Source of the DNA: Trebonia sp963777905
Lineage (GTDB): Bacteria; Actinomycetota; Actinomycetes; Streptosporangiales; Streptosporangiaceae
NCBI GenBank assembly: GCA_963777905.1
Contig: CAVZSM010000030.1
Coordinates: forward strand, 120,640 to 184,639
Reading direction: 5' to 3'
DNA: 64,000 nt
Under the pieces are notes generated by a model. That model was not told the DNA's origin and ran no database searches. It saw nothing but the letters and a program-made list of their open reading frames with translations. Made by a program: the position numbers and the translations under genes. Shown one piece after another: positions 1-8,818 of this stretch (the first letter of the stretch is position 1; each line of letters begins with the position of its first letter).

Positions 1-226
1 ACAGGTCCAGGAACGGGACCGGGCCGCCGGAGCCGGTGACCTCGACCTTCCCGTCGAACTCCATCATCGGCAGCCGGCGGCGGGCCGCGGCGAGGGCGTC
101 GCCTTCGCGGGTGTGGGCTTTCTCGCGGACCAGAAGCTCGTCACGGGCAGCCTTCCAGGTAGCCAGGTCAACCACGGGCGGGCGGCCGGGCAACGCGGCG
201 GCCGGGTCGTTTGGGGTGCTCATCAT
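1..226 (-). CDS. DUF899 family (thioredoxin-like) protein, 5' part only
   Basis: This is the N-terminal 75 codons of a gene that leaves the window on its 3' side. The visible protein carries the typical DUF899 opening: VVDLATWKAARDELLVREKA, then an AAARRRLPMM stretch. DUF899 proteins are thioredoxin-fold proteins of poorly known function. Two ATG codons stand in tandem at 226 and 223, preceded by GGAG about 6 bases upstream, which supports a start here. Seen: the reading frame, the ribosome site and the family-like N-terminus. The family call rests on recall of the conserved LxxRKALLxKEKxxTR pattern. Confidence 0.75.
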   Translation of the reverse strand, partial: MMSTPNDPAAALPGRPPVVDLATWKAARDELLVREKAHTREGDALAAARRRLPMMEFDGKVEVTGSGGPVPFLDL

Positions 227-457
227 GGTGTCTCCGTGATGTCTCACGCGGGGCAGCCCGTCTGCCGTCCTGCTGCGGTAACCAGGCAGACGCGCGACCC
301 AGTCAAAAATCATCGCGTCAGGGGGACCCTCAGCCCGGCCTGGATGCGCTCCGCCGATCGCGTGCGGTAACACATTGGCGCCTGCCAGGACGACGGAGCA
401 GACTGGCGACTAAGTGCCTAGATCAAGGTGGCCGGCCGATCAGGACAGGAAAAGCCA

Positions 458-886
458 ATGACCCAGCCCATCCCACGCGGTGCGACGGACCGCGCATGTG
501 TGCTATTCAGCGACCTCATCGAGGGCCACTGGGAGAAGGTCGACGGGGAGTTCGACGCGAGCTTGCGCGGTCAGGTGGACCTTGCCCGCGGGTGGGCGGG
601 GGTGGTGGATTCCGCCGGCAGCTTCGAGCGCATAGATGCCCCGTCCGCCCGACAGTTCGGTGGTTACACGTTGGTGGATGTCCCGCTGGCTTTCGCGGCC
701 GGCGGGGCAATCGGGGAAGTGGTGTTCGACCGGGCCGGCAAGGTCGCTGGCCTGGCACTGGAATTTCCGTATCCCCGTCCGCGTCAGCCGGAGCAACGTC
801 GGCGCCAGTGGGAGCAAGGAACACGGCGAGCCGGGTTCATAATCAGGAACCCTGAGATAGAGGGACTCATGCGTCGCCCGGCTTAG
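458..886 (+). CDS. DUF3887-like small protein
   Basis: A 142-residue soluble protein. Its central part, from GHWEKVDGEFDASLRG through LARGWAGVVDSAGSFERID to VVFDRAGKVAGLALEF, matches the layout of DUF3887: a small alpha+beta domain of unknown function often attached to hydrolases or penicillin-binding proteins. The ATG at 458 is preferred over an in-frame GTG at 428 because AGGACAGGA lies just upstream of it. The gene lies opposite the 3' extension of the NrfD reading frame, and the two cannot both be real over their full length. This one has the better family resemblance here. The last 30 residues are Arg-rich and do not match the domain. Confidence 0.6.
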   Translation: MTQPIPRGATDRACVLFSDLIEGHWEKVDGEFDASLRGQVDLARGWAGVVDSAGSFERIDAPSARQFGGYTLVDVPLAFAAGGAIGEVVFDRAGKVAGLALEFPYPRPRQPEQRRRQWEQGTRRAGFIIRNPEIEGLMRRPA

Positions 887-1954
887 CTGGCCATCTGAGT
901 GCCGCAAACACGCGATGCGGCCGACGGCAGCGCAAGAAGCTAGCCGCAGCTCCCAGCCCTGCTGCAGCGCGTCGTGGAACCGCGGGCCCTCGGTAAGGTG
1001 TCCTCCGGGCCGGCATTCTTGGCACTGACAGGAGTGCGGGGCTGAGAGTAAGACGCGTACGTTCTGGATGACTGGTTTCGATTTTTTGAGCAGCCGCCGG
1101 CGCTGCGGTTCGATGGTTTCCGCGGGGTCGCGAGCCGAGGCGCGGCCGGCCTCGAAAATGCCGAAACGGGTCAGCGCGGACGAGGTGAGCAGCGCGAGCC
1201 CGGACAGCGCTGCCGTCGTCCTGTCGCGGCTGGCGAGCACCGCGCCGGCCAGGCCCGCTGCCGTCAGCACCTCGCCGGCCTCGAGCAGCTTCCCGGCCCT
1301 GCCCTGCTGGTACGGCTTGGCGCCCTCGCCCAGCCGCTTCAGCAGCAGGCTCTTGGCGGTGAGTTCGGTCAGCGCGCCGAGCACGGCGAACCTGACCGCC
1401 GGCCCCGCGTGCCGCGGCGCCACCGCGAGCATGCCGAGGCCCCCGGCCGCGGTGGCCGCCGACCCGGCGAACAAGTAGGGCATCTCGCGGTGGCCGTCGT
1501 GCCAGGCGGGCACGGCGGTGTCACAGATCAGCGCGGCGGTGTAGGTGCTGACCCCGGCGCCGAGCGCAGCCGCGCCGACAGTCGCCGCGGCGCCGGCCTT
1601 CGGCAGCTTGCCGGTCAGCGCGCTCGCCGCGGCCGCGCCCGCTAGCGGTCCGTAGCCCGTGATCAGCCAGGTGCCGACGCTCATCGGCGAGGTCACCTTA
1701 ACCACCCGGAGCATGTTGAGGAACCGCCCCGGGCGACCGAGGTCCTTCACCAGCGCGACGGCAGACAGCGCGATGGCGCCCGTGGCGGCGGTCTTCGACA
1801 CGCGGGCAAGCTCTTGATGGCCCGAGGCCTGCGCGAAGCCCGCGAGCATCGATGAGGCGCCGGCCAGTCCGCCGAGGAACAGGTAGCCGGGGATTTCAGG
1901 GCTGCCCCAGATCGTCTCCTTGATGACCGGCCTGCCGTAGTAGGACCTGCTCAC
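503..1954 (-). CDS. nrfD: NrfD/PsrC-type membrane subunit of formate dehydrogenase; 3' third probably not native
   Basis: Membrane anchor and quinone-side subunit of the formate dehydrogenase complex. The first ~293 residues are a polytopic NrfD-like protein (YYGRPVIKETIWGSPEIPGYLFLGGLAGAS near the N-terminus, several hydrophobic helices) ending with the family-typical tail RFGIFEAGRASARDPAETIEPQRRRL at about position 1085. From there the frame runs on for ~190 residues of low-complexity sequence with no family resemblance, across the opposite-strand DUF3887 gene. The native stop has probably been lost by a frameshift near the A6 run at 1083-1088. The GTG at 1954 overlaps the fdnH stop as GTGA and is preceded by a GGGGACGAG ribosome site; an upstream start at 2035 is unlikely. 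It is the last gene of the three-gene operon. Confidence 0.75.
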   Translation of the reverse strand: MSRSYYGRPVIKETIWGSPEIPGYLFLGGLAGASSMLAGFAQASGHQELARVSKTAATGAIALSAVALVKDLGRPGRFLNMLRVVKVTSPMSVGTWLITGYGPLAGAAAASALTGKLPKAGAAATVGAAALGAGVSTYTAALICDTAVPAWHDGHREMPYLFAGSAATAAGGLGMLAVAPRHAGPAVRFAVLGALTELTAKSLLLKRLGEGAKPYQQGRAGKLLEAGEVLTAAGLAGAVLASRDRTTAALSGLALLTSSALTRFGIFEAGRASARDPAETIEPQRRRLLKKSKPVIQNVRVLLSAPHSCQCQECRPGGHLTEGPRFHDALQQGWELRLASCAAVGRIACLRHSDGQLSRATHESLYLRVPDYEPGSPCSLLPLAPTLLRLTRTGIRKFQCQASDLAGPVEHHFPDCPAGRESQRDIHQRVTTELSGGRGIYALEAAGGIHHPRPPAGKVHLTAQARVELPVDLLPVALDEVAE

Positions 1955-2826
1955 CGGCTCGTCCCCTTCCAGCGCAGGGTCGCGAGCAGCGCCCCTGTCG
2001 CCATCGCGGCGCCCGCGGTGGCCACGTGCCGCCACATCCTGGGCAGGTCGCGGGTAGTGACGACCGGGTCGGGCGGCAGCCCGTATACCTCCGGGTCGTC
2101 GAGGAGCAGGAAGAACGCGCCCCCGCCGCCGATGCCGTCCGAGGGGTCTTCCAGGTACAGCCGCGCCTCGTCCTCGCCCTGGTCGTGAAGCTCGCTGATC
2201 CGGGCATTCGCGCGCTCGCGCAGCTCGTCAAGCGGACCGAACTGGATCAACTGGGTCGGGCAGGCCTTCGCGCAGGCGGGCATCTGCCCGTCGGTCAGCC
2301 GGTCGTAGCACAGCGTGCACTTGTGCGCGCCGCCATCGGTCTCCCGGCGCGCGATGACGCCGAACGGGCAGGCGGACACGCAGTACCCGCAGCCATTGCA
2401 CACGTCGTCCTGGACCACCACGGTGCCGAACTCGGTGCGGAACAGCGCTCCGGTCGGGCAGACGTCCAGGCAGGCCGCCTCCGTGCAGTGCTTGCACACG
2501 TCGCTCGACATCAGCCAGCGACTGTCTCCCGGCGCGCTGTCCCCCGGCGGGGTCGTCGCGTCGCCGGGACGGCCGATCTGCTCGATGAAGGCCACATGCC
2601 GCCACGTGGAGGCACTCAGGCCAACCGTGTTGTCGAACGACATCCCGGTCAGCTCAAGCCCGTCCTCGGGCACGGAGTTCCACTCCTTGCAGGCCACCTC
2701 GCAGGCCTTGCAGCCGATGCACACCGAGGTGTCGGTGAAGAACCCCATGCGCGGCGGGTGGGCGTCGTACCCGGCCAGTGCCGCCGGGTCGCTCGCTGCC
2801 GTCGTCAGCTCAGGCAACTCAGGCAA
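1951..2826 (-). CDS. fdnH: Formate dehydrogenase iron-sulfur (beta) subunit
   Basis: A 291-residue ferredoxin-type electron-transfer subunit that carries electrons from the molybdopterin/tungstopterin subunit to the membrane anchor. Four cysteine clusters are visible: CIGCKACEVACKEWN near the N-terminus, CKHCTEAACLDVCP, CNGCGYCVSACPFGV and CTLCYDRLTDGQMPACAKACP, as in FdnH/FdoH and related dicluster 4Fe-4S proteins. The start is read as TTG at 2826, one base after the fdnG stop, so translation is probably coupled. An internal ATG at 2748 would drop a stretch (YDAHPPRMGFF) that looks family-like. The protein ends with the four-base overlap into nrfD. No export signal is visible. Confidence 0.88.
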   Translation of the reverse strand: MPELPELTTAASDPAALAGYDAHPPRMGFFTDTSVCIGCKACEVACKEWNSVPEDGLELTGMSFDNTVGLSASTWRHVAFIEQIGRPGDATTPPGDSAPGDSRWLMSSDVCKHCTEAACLDVCPTGALFRTEFGTVVVQDDVCNGCGYCVSACPFGVIARRETDGGAHKCTLCYDRLTDGQMPACAKACPTQLIQFGPLDELRERANARISELHDQGEDEARLYLEDPSDGIGGGGAFFLLLDDPEVYGLPPDPVVTTRDLPRMWRHVATAGAAMATGALLATLRWKGTSR

Positions 2827-2827
2827 C

Positions 2828-5800
2828 TTAGGCCTCCGTCCCGGTCTTTTCCGTGATCCCGGCGCGGTCCTGATAGGCGTGGACCAGGGCGCGCAGCGCC
2901 CGGCCCCGGGGCCGCCGTCCCGGCTGGATGTCCACGGCCAGCGCCTTGTCCTCCTGGATGTGCACGTTCGGGTCCAGCGACAGGTGCGCCAGCTCGTTCG
3001 CCGCGTCGCCGGTGGTCAGCCCGTTCTGCCCCCAGTGGTACGGCAGGCCGATCTGGTGCAGTGTCCTGCCGCCTACCGTGAGCGGCGTCATCCGCCTGGT
3101 GACGAGCACCCGGGCCTCGATCGCGTTCCGCGCGGTGACGATCGTGGCCCAGCCGAGGTGCTCCAGGCCGCGCTCGGCGGCCAGTTCCGGCGAGACCTCA
3201 CAGAACATCGCGGGCTGAAGTTCGGCCAGGTAGGGCAGGAAGCGCGACATACCGCCGGCGGTGTGATGCTCGGTCAGCCGGTACGTCGTCGCCACGAAGG
3301 GGAAGACGTCCGCGCCGGCCTCGTTACCACTCGGCTGCAGCCGGTTTTCCTTGCTCTTGACGATCTGCCGCACGGGGTTGCGCTGCTGGCCGTACAGCGG
3401 GTTCTGCAGCGGCGACTCCTGCGGCTCGTAGTGCGCCGGCAGCGGGCCGTCCACCAGGCCCGCCGGGGCGAACAGCCACGCCTTGCCGTCGGCCTGCATG
3501 ATGAACGGGTCGATGCCGGAGATCGCCGCGACGCCGGTGGCGTCCTCGGGCGGCCGGTAGTCCGGCGGGCGGTCCGGGATGAAGTCGGGCACGTCGTGCC
3601 CGGTCCACTTCTTCTGTTCCGGGTCCCACCAGACGTACGCCTTGCGCTCGCTCCACGGCTTGCCGTCCGGGTCGGCGGACGCCCGGTTGTAGATGATGCG
3701 CCGGTTGGCGGGCCACGCCCAGCCCCATTCCGGGGCGACCCAGCTCTGGTCCTGGCCTGGCTTGCGCCGCGCCGCCTGGTTGACGCCGCCGGCCCGGACG
3801 CCGCAGTAGATCCAGCAGCCGCAGGCGGTCGATCCGTCGGCTTTGAGCTGGGTGTACGCGGACAGCGGCTTGCCGTCGGCGCCCCAGCCGTTGACTTCGG
3901 CGAGCACGGCGTCGGCGTCGGGTTCGGCCAGCTCGCCCTTCACCGGGTAGTTCCAGGTCAGGTCCAGCAACGGCCGGTCCATCTCGCTGCCGGACGTAGC
4001 CAGCTTCTCCCGCAGCCGGCGGCCCAGGTGGTAGGCGAACCACAGGTCGCTGCGGGCGTCACCGGCCGGTTCGACGGCCGTGTGGTGCCACTGCAGCATC
4101 CGCTGGGTGTTCGTGAAGCTGCCGTCTTTTTCCGTGTGCGCCGCGGCGGGCAGGAAGAACACCTCGGTGCCGATGTCCTCGGTGCGCATCTCGCCGGTCT
4201 CGATTTCCGGCCCGTTCTGCCAGAAGGTGGCGCTCTCGATCAGCACCATGTCCCGCACCACCAGCCAGTCCAGGTTCGCCAGGCCGAACCGCTGCATGCG
4301 CGTGTCGGCCGAGCCGACGGCCGGGTTCTGGCCGAACAGGAAGTAGCCCTTGCAGGTCCCCTCGATCTGTGCCCGGACGGTCTCGTACGTGCTGTGGCTG
4401 CCGGTGAGCCGCGGCAGGTAGTCGTAGCAGAAGTCGTTATCCGCGGTCGCCGCGTCGCCCCACCACGCCTTGAGCAGGCTCACCGTGTAGTCGCGCATGT
4501 TGGCCCAGAAGCCCTTCACCACCGTTTCGGCCCGCACGTAGCTGTCCAAGTCGGCGCCGGTGGTGGCGAACGGCATGGGCAGGTAACCGGGCAGCAGGTC
4601 GAACAGCGTCGGGATGTCGGTGGACCCCTGGATGGACGCGTGCCCGCGCAGCGCGAGTATCCCGCCGCCCGGCCGGCCCATGTTGCCGAGCAGCGCCTGC
4701 AGGATCGACGCGGTGCGGATGTACTGGACGCCGACCGTGTGCTGCGTCCAGCCCACGCTGTAGACGAACGCCGTGGTCTTGTCCCGCCCGGAGTTCTCGG
4801 TGATCAGCTCGCAGACTTTCTGGAAGACGTCCTCTGGCACCCCGGCGATCAGCGCCACCATCTCCGGCGTATAGCGCGCGAAGTGCCGCTTGAGCACCTG
4901 GAAGACGCAGCGCGGGTGCTGCAGCGTCTCGTCGGTCTGCGGGGTGTGGGACGCAGCCGCGCCGCCTGATCCGTGCGCCTCGCCGCGTGACGCTTCGTGG
5001 ACCCGAGGCTCCTCTTCCTCGCCGCGAGCACCGCTGGCCGGTTCCGCTTCGAATCCCTCGTACCGCCAGGTGTTGTGGTCGTAAACCTTGTGCTCCCTGT
5101 CCAGGCCGGAGAAGACGCCGTCGAGGTCCTCGGTGTCGGCGTAATCCTCGGACAGGATCACGGAGGCGTTCGTGTAGTTGAGGACGTACTCATGGAAGTA
5201 CTTCTCGCGGGTCAGCACGTAGTTGACCAGGCCACCGACGAAGGCGATGTCCGCGCCCGCCCGCACCGGCACGAACATGTCGGCCATCGCGCTGGTCCTG
5301 CTGAACCGCGGATCGATGTGGATGATCTTGGCGCCGCGTGCCTTCGCTTCCATCACCCACTGGAACCCGACCGGGTGCGCCTCGGCCATGTTCGAGCCTT
5401 CGATGACGATGCAGTCGGAGTTCTGCAGGTCCTGCAGGAAGGTGGTGGCGCCGCCGCGCCCGAAGCTAGTCCCCAGACCGGGAACGGTGGAGGAGTGTCA
5501 AATCCTCGCCTGATTCTCAATCTGTATCGCGCCGAGCGCGGTGAACAGCTTCTTGATCAGGTAGTTCTCTTCGTTGTCCAGCGTCGCGCCGCCCAGGCTC
5601 GCGAACCCCATGGTGCGCCGGGTGCGGTGGCCGCCCTGCTCCCACTGCCAGCCTTCATTGCGCGCCTTGATGACCCGGTCCGCGATCATGTCCATCGCGG
5701 TGTCCAGGTCCAGCCGTTCCCACTCGGTGCCGTGCGGGCGGCGGTAGAGGACCTCGTACTGCCTGGCGTCCCCGGTGGTGAGCTGGAGGCTGGCCGAGCC

Positions 5801-6064
5801 CTTGGGGCACAGCCGCCCCCGGCTCACCGGCGAATCGGGGTCACCCTCGATCTGTACGACCTTGTCCTTAGACACGTAAACGTTCTGGGCGCAGCCGACC
5901 GCGCAGTAAGGACACACGGACTTGACGACCGTGTCCGCGGTCTTGGTCCGCGGGGTGATCCGCTGAGTCTTCGCGCTCTTCGCCGCCGCGCCGAGCCCGA
6001 GCCGGTCCTTGCCTGTCGCCTGCCGGTAGGCAGGCCACCGCTGCACCCAGTTCCACGGCGTCAT
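2828..6064 (-). CDS. fdnG: Formate dehydrogenase catalytic subunit, selenoprotein with in-frame UGA
   Basis: Molybdopterin-dependent formate dehydrogenase alpha subunit, 1078 codons. The frame is interrupted only by TGA at 5500-5498. Reading that codon as selenocysteine (residue 189) gives QARI-U-HSSTVPGLGTSFGRGG followed by MAEAHPVGFQWVMEAK, the FdnG/FdoG active-site context in which Sec precedes His. A SECIS-like hairpin follows directly. The N-terminal 4Fe-4S cluster cysteines are C51, C54, C58 and C86 (CPYCAVGC ... RLCPKG). The start is the ATG at 6064 with AAGGGGAAACC upstream; an ATG at 6100 lacks that site. No twin-arginine signal is visible, unlike E. coli FdnG. A charged, low-complexity insert (EEEEP region) lies near 4980-5060. 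First gene of the fdnG-fdnH-nrfD operon. Confidence 0.93.
5470..5500 (-). promoter_or_regulatory. Bacterial SECIS element with Sec UGA codon
   Basis: UGA occupies 5500-5498. Eighteen bases later on the minus strand the sequence TTCCCGGTCTGGGGA forms a short hairpin: four base pairs 5483-5480 with 5473-5470, and apical loop GGTCTG at 5479-5474. The GGUCU loop and the 18-base distance from UGA match what I recall of the E. coli fdhF SECIS that recruits SelB. The element lies inside the coding frame, as bacterial SECIS elements do. Confidence 0.85.
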
Positions 6065-6184
6065 GGTTTCCCCTTGGCCCTTTATGTCGCGGCACGACAA
6101 CGCTGAGTCCTGCTACTAACCTTACGAGGGCGGGCTAAACGCGCCCATCGGGGGGTGCGCACCCGTCACGGTAGCGTCGGTGCC

Positions 6185-6451
6185 GTGGTCCGCTACCGGG
6201 TATTCGTCTCCGGCCGTGTCCAGGGCGTGTTCTTCCGCGACACGTGCCGCCAGATAGCCGAGGAGCACGGCGTGAGCGGCTGGGTCAGGAACCTGCCCGA
6301 CGGCCGGGTCGAGGCCGTCTTCGAGGGAACCCAGGACGACGTGCAGAAGCTCGTGGACTGGACCAGGCACGGTCCACGGCGGGCCGCGGTGGCGGACGTA
6401 TGGGTGCGGCAGGAACAACCGGAGGGACTGGACACCTTCCAGGTCAGGTGA
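6185..6451 (+). CDS. acyP: Acylphosphatase
   Basis: An 88-residue acylphosphatase that hydrolyses carboxyl-phosphate bonds of acylphosphates. The two diagnostic motifs are present: GRVQGVFFRDTC with the catalytic Arg in FFRD, and GVSGWVRNLPDGRVEAVFEG with the catalytic Asn. The length is normal for the family. The GTG at 6185 places the start just before VRYRVFVSGRVQG; a frame extension to 6155 adds residues not typical of the family. It runs divergently from fdnG and overlaps the converging unknown gene by eight bases at the 3' end. Confidence 0.92.
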   Translation: MVRYRVFVSGRVQGVFFRDTCRQIAEEHGVSGWVRNLPDGRVEAVFEGTQDDVQKLVDWTRHGPRRAAVADVWVRQEQPEGLDTFQVR

Positions 6452-7211
6452 CCGCGTCCAGCCGCCGGGCGCCCAGGTCGATGACCCCGGGGAGGGCGAG
6501 CAGCTGCCCGGCCGTCCACAGCGGGGTGCCCTCGCGGAGGGCGACGCGGTCCGTGTAGACGCCGGCCGGCAGCCAGAACTTATCCGTGCTCATCCGCTCG
6601 GTCACCACGATCCTGGCACCGGCCCAGCCGCCAGCGCGTCCGTCCTGCCCCGGCACCAAGTACACGCTTCCTGGCCGGCGTGCGGCCACCGCCGTGAGGT
6701 CCGCGAGGTGGCCCCGCTCCAGGTACTGCCACAGCCGCCCGCCGTCCAGCGGACTGTCGGTCAGCGGCGGCCAGTCGGCGGCCTGGCTGCCGGCGAACGG
6801 CATCACGAGCACCCCGGGGACCGCTGCCGGGTCGTCCCACGGCTCGGTCAGCCGGCCGTACACCGCGACCACCGCCTGCACCTTGTAGCCGTCCATCCAG
6901 CCGAGTAGCGTGCCGTCGCGCGGGACAGGGACGGCCGACTCGATCGCTTCACGGACGTCGTCAGGGACGGGTTCGTCGCGCCGGATCGCCACTCGCCCGC
7001 CGTCCCTCCGGTCCCACGGCCTGATGACGAACAGGTCGTCCCGCTCCATGATGAGGACGAAGAACCTGGCGCGGCCGACGGCGCGGTTCATCAGGACCAG
7101 CGAACCGTACCTGTGCTCGGCGTAATGCCGCCGGATCGCCAGCGGGTAGCGGTAGAAAAGCCGCAGGCACGCCGCGAAGACCGAGTCGCCGGACTGGGCG
7201 TCAGCTGGCAC
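6444..7211 (-). CDS. Unrecognised conserved-looking protein, 255 aa
   Basis: A soluble protein that I cannot assign to a family. It has no signal peptide and no membrane segment. Its sequence is a mixture of beta-rich stretches (VLIMERDDLFVIRPWD, KVQAVVAVYGRL, GVLVMPFAG, GARIVVTERM) with several Trp and Asp residues and no obvious catalytic motif. The GTG at 7211 is chosen because GGGAGGAGAG lies upstream of it; a longer frame to 7343 has an unusual N-terminus. It converges on acylphosphatase with an eight-base overlap and has the usual actinomycete codon pattern. Function unknown. Confidence 0.6.
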   Translation of the reverse strand: MPADAQSGDSVFAACLRLFYRYPLAIRRHYAEHRYGSLVLMNRAVGRARFFVLIMERDDLFVIRPWDRRDGGRVAIRRDEPVPDDVREAIESAVPVPRDGTLLGWMDGYKVQAVVAVYGRLTEPWDDPAAVPGVLVMPFAGSQAADWPPLTDSPLDGGRLWQYLERGHLADLTAVAARRPGSVYLVPGQDGRAGGWAGARIVVTERMSTDKFWLPAGVYTDRVALREGTPLWTAGQLLALPGVIDLGARRLDAVT

Positions 7212-7354
7212 GGCTCTTCTCTCCTCCCTGAGATGAGATAGCCGAGGATGCCGCAGCGCATCCAGCCGAGACATCGGCCAGCTGACGGATAAAAGGCATT
7301 TATTCGGAACGGGCCCGTGGCGACTCCCGGGCAACGCAGGCACTGACCCCCGCG

Positions 7355-8761
7355 TTACCAGTTGCCGTGGTGGTCGGGCACCAGCATGACGAGTGGCAGC
7401 ATGGCCACGAGCAGCGCCGCGAAGACGAGGAACACGCGTGCCTGGACCACACCAGGGTCAGCGCTGCGCGCGATGACCGCCGTGGTCACCGAGACCGCGG
7501 TGATCGCCCCGGCCTGGCGGAACATGCCGCGCAGCCCGGCGATGGCCGCCACCTGGTCGGGGGCGAGCTGCAGGCTCGCGTTGTTGGCCGCCGGGACCGA
7601 TAGCCCCATGCCGCAGCCGGTGACGGCGGCGCCGATGGCCAGCCACGCGTAGGGCGACAGGGCTGGCGTGGCGGCCATCATCACCAGGCCGCCGGCCAGT
7701 ATCGCGAAACCGCCGATCATCGGCAGCCGGTAACCGGTCCGCCGCAGCGCCATCGTCGCCGCGCCCGCGACCGCGATCATGCCGACCGCTCGCGCCGTGA
7801 GCAGGGTGCCCGCGCCAAGCGGCGCGATGTGGTACCGCTCCTGCGCGTAGAGCGGGACGAGGCCGGCGAAGCCGAGCGCGGCCGCCCCGTATACGTAGTT
7901 GATCAGGTTCATGACGCCAAAACCGCGCCCGCGCAGCAGCCGGTAGGGGACGAATGGCGCGGAGTCTCGCCGGGAGTGCCTCAGGAACAGGTACAGGGTC
8001 CCGGCCGCGATCGCCTCGCAGCCGAGGAAGACCGGGCTGTACAGCGGCACCTGCCCGCTGCCCAGGTAGGTAATGCCGAACATGGCGGTCGCGATCAAGA
8101 CGGCAAGCAGCAGGATCCCGTGGATGTCGATGCGGCTGGCGGGACGGGTGGCGGAGGCGGGGATGAACTTCGCCGTCAGCGCTATCAGGACCAGGCCGAT
8201 CGGCACGTTGACCAGGAAGATGCCGCGCCACGACCAGTAGGTGACGAACAGGCCGCCGAGTACCGGGCCGATCATGCCGCCGACCGGCAGGATGGACGTG
8301 AACATGCCCGTCGCGCGATCCCGTTCCGCGCCGAAATGATCGGACACGATGCCGGTGGCCGACGGCATGAACGCGCCGCCGCCGAGCGCCTGGATGAACC
8401 GCGCCAGCAGCAGGAAAGCCATGTTGCCTGCGAAGCCGCAGCACAGTGAGGACACGGTGAAGATGGCCGCGGAGATCATGAAGACCTTCTTGCGGCCGTA
8501 CATGTCGCTGATCTTCCCGGCCATCGGCATGGCGATGACCTGGCCAAGCGCGTAGATCGAGATCGTCCACCCGCTCCAGTTGATGGTGGCGTGGAGTTCG
8601 CGTTCGATGGCGGGCAGCGCGGTGGCGACAATGGTCTGGTCGATCGAGGCCATGAACAAGCCGATGGAGACGATGGCGAAGACGAGCCTGCGCCGGTCAA
8701 GCGGTTCCGCCCCGAGCGCTGCGACCCGGCCCGTTTGCGCGATCTCTCCTGCGGCGCTCAT
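7355..8761 (-). CDS. DHA2-family MFS drug exporter
   Basis: A 468-residue major facilitator of the DHA2 (EmrB/QacA-like) type, expected to have 14 membrane helices and to export toxic compounds with protons. Seen: SIDQTIVATALPAIERELHATINWSGW in the first helix region, the loop motif GKISDMYGRKKVF between helices 2 and 3, and LPVGGMIGPVLGGLFVTYWSWRGIFLVNVPIG, the DHA2 antiporter motif C region. The ATG at 8761 (MSAAGEI) is preferred over upstream in-frame starts. It diverges from a MarR regulator, with a perfect palindrome in the 57-base gap, so MarR repression is the likely control. Substrate unknown. Confidence 0.88.
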   Translation of the reverse strand: MSAAGEIAQTGRVAALGAEPLDRRRLVFAIVSIGLFMASIDQTIVATALPAIERELHATINWSGWTISIYALGQVIAMPMAGKISDMYGRKKVFMISAAIFTVSSLCCGFAGNMAFLLLARFIQALGGGAFMPSATGIVSDHFGAERDRATGMFTSILPVGGMIGPVLGGLFVTYWSWRGIFLVNVPIGLVLIALTAKFIPASATRPASRIDIHGILLLAVLIATAMFGITYLGSGQVPLYSPVFLGCEAIAAGTLYLFLRHSRRDSAPFVPYRLLRGRGFGVMNLINYVYGAAALGFAGLVPLYAQERYHIAPLGAGTLLTARAVGMIAVAGAATMALRRTGYRLPMIGGFAILAGGLVMMAATPALSPYAWLAIGAAVTGCGMGLSVPAANNASLQLAPDQVAAIAGLRGMFRQAGAITAVSVTTAVIARSADPGVVQARVFLVFAALLVAMLPLVMLVPDHHGNW

Positions 8762-8777
8762 GTACCGTAACATTACT

Positions 8778-8793
8778 TGCTTGCTAGCAAGCA
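8778..8793. promoter_or_regulatory. Perfect 16-bp palindrome, candidate MarR operator
   Basis: TGCTTGCTAGCAAGCA reads the same on both strands and lies between the divergent exporter and marR genes, 16 bases upstream of the exporter start and 25 bases before the marR ATG. Size, symmetry and position fit a MarR dimer site that would repress both genes. Binding is inferred. Confidence 0.7.
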
Positions 8794-8818
8794 TTCAAAC
8801 AAAATTCCGGAGATCGTG

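Noticed and set aside
2315..4969. 884-codon plus-strand open frame
   Set aside because: Arg/Gly/Pro-rich, without domains, and exactly opposite the well-supported formate dehydrogenase genes; a GC-driven shadow.
2828..5389. Separate 853-residue protein and a frameshifted/pseudogene reading of fdnG
   Set aside because: The break is one in-frame TGA at the known selenocysteine position with a SECIS hairpin; no slip is needed.
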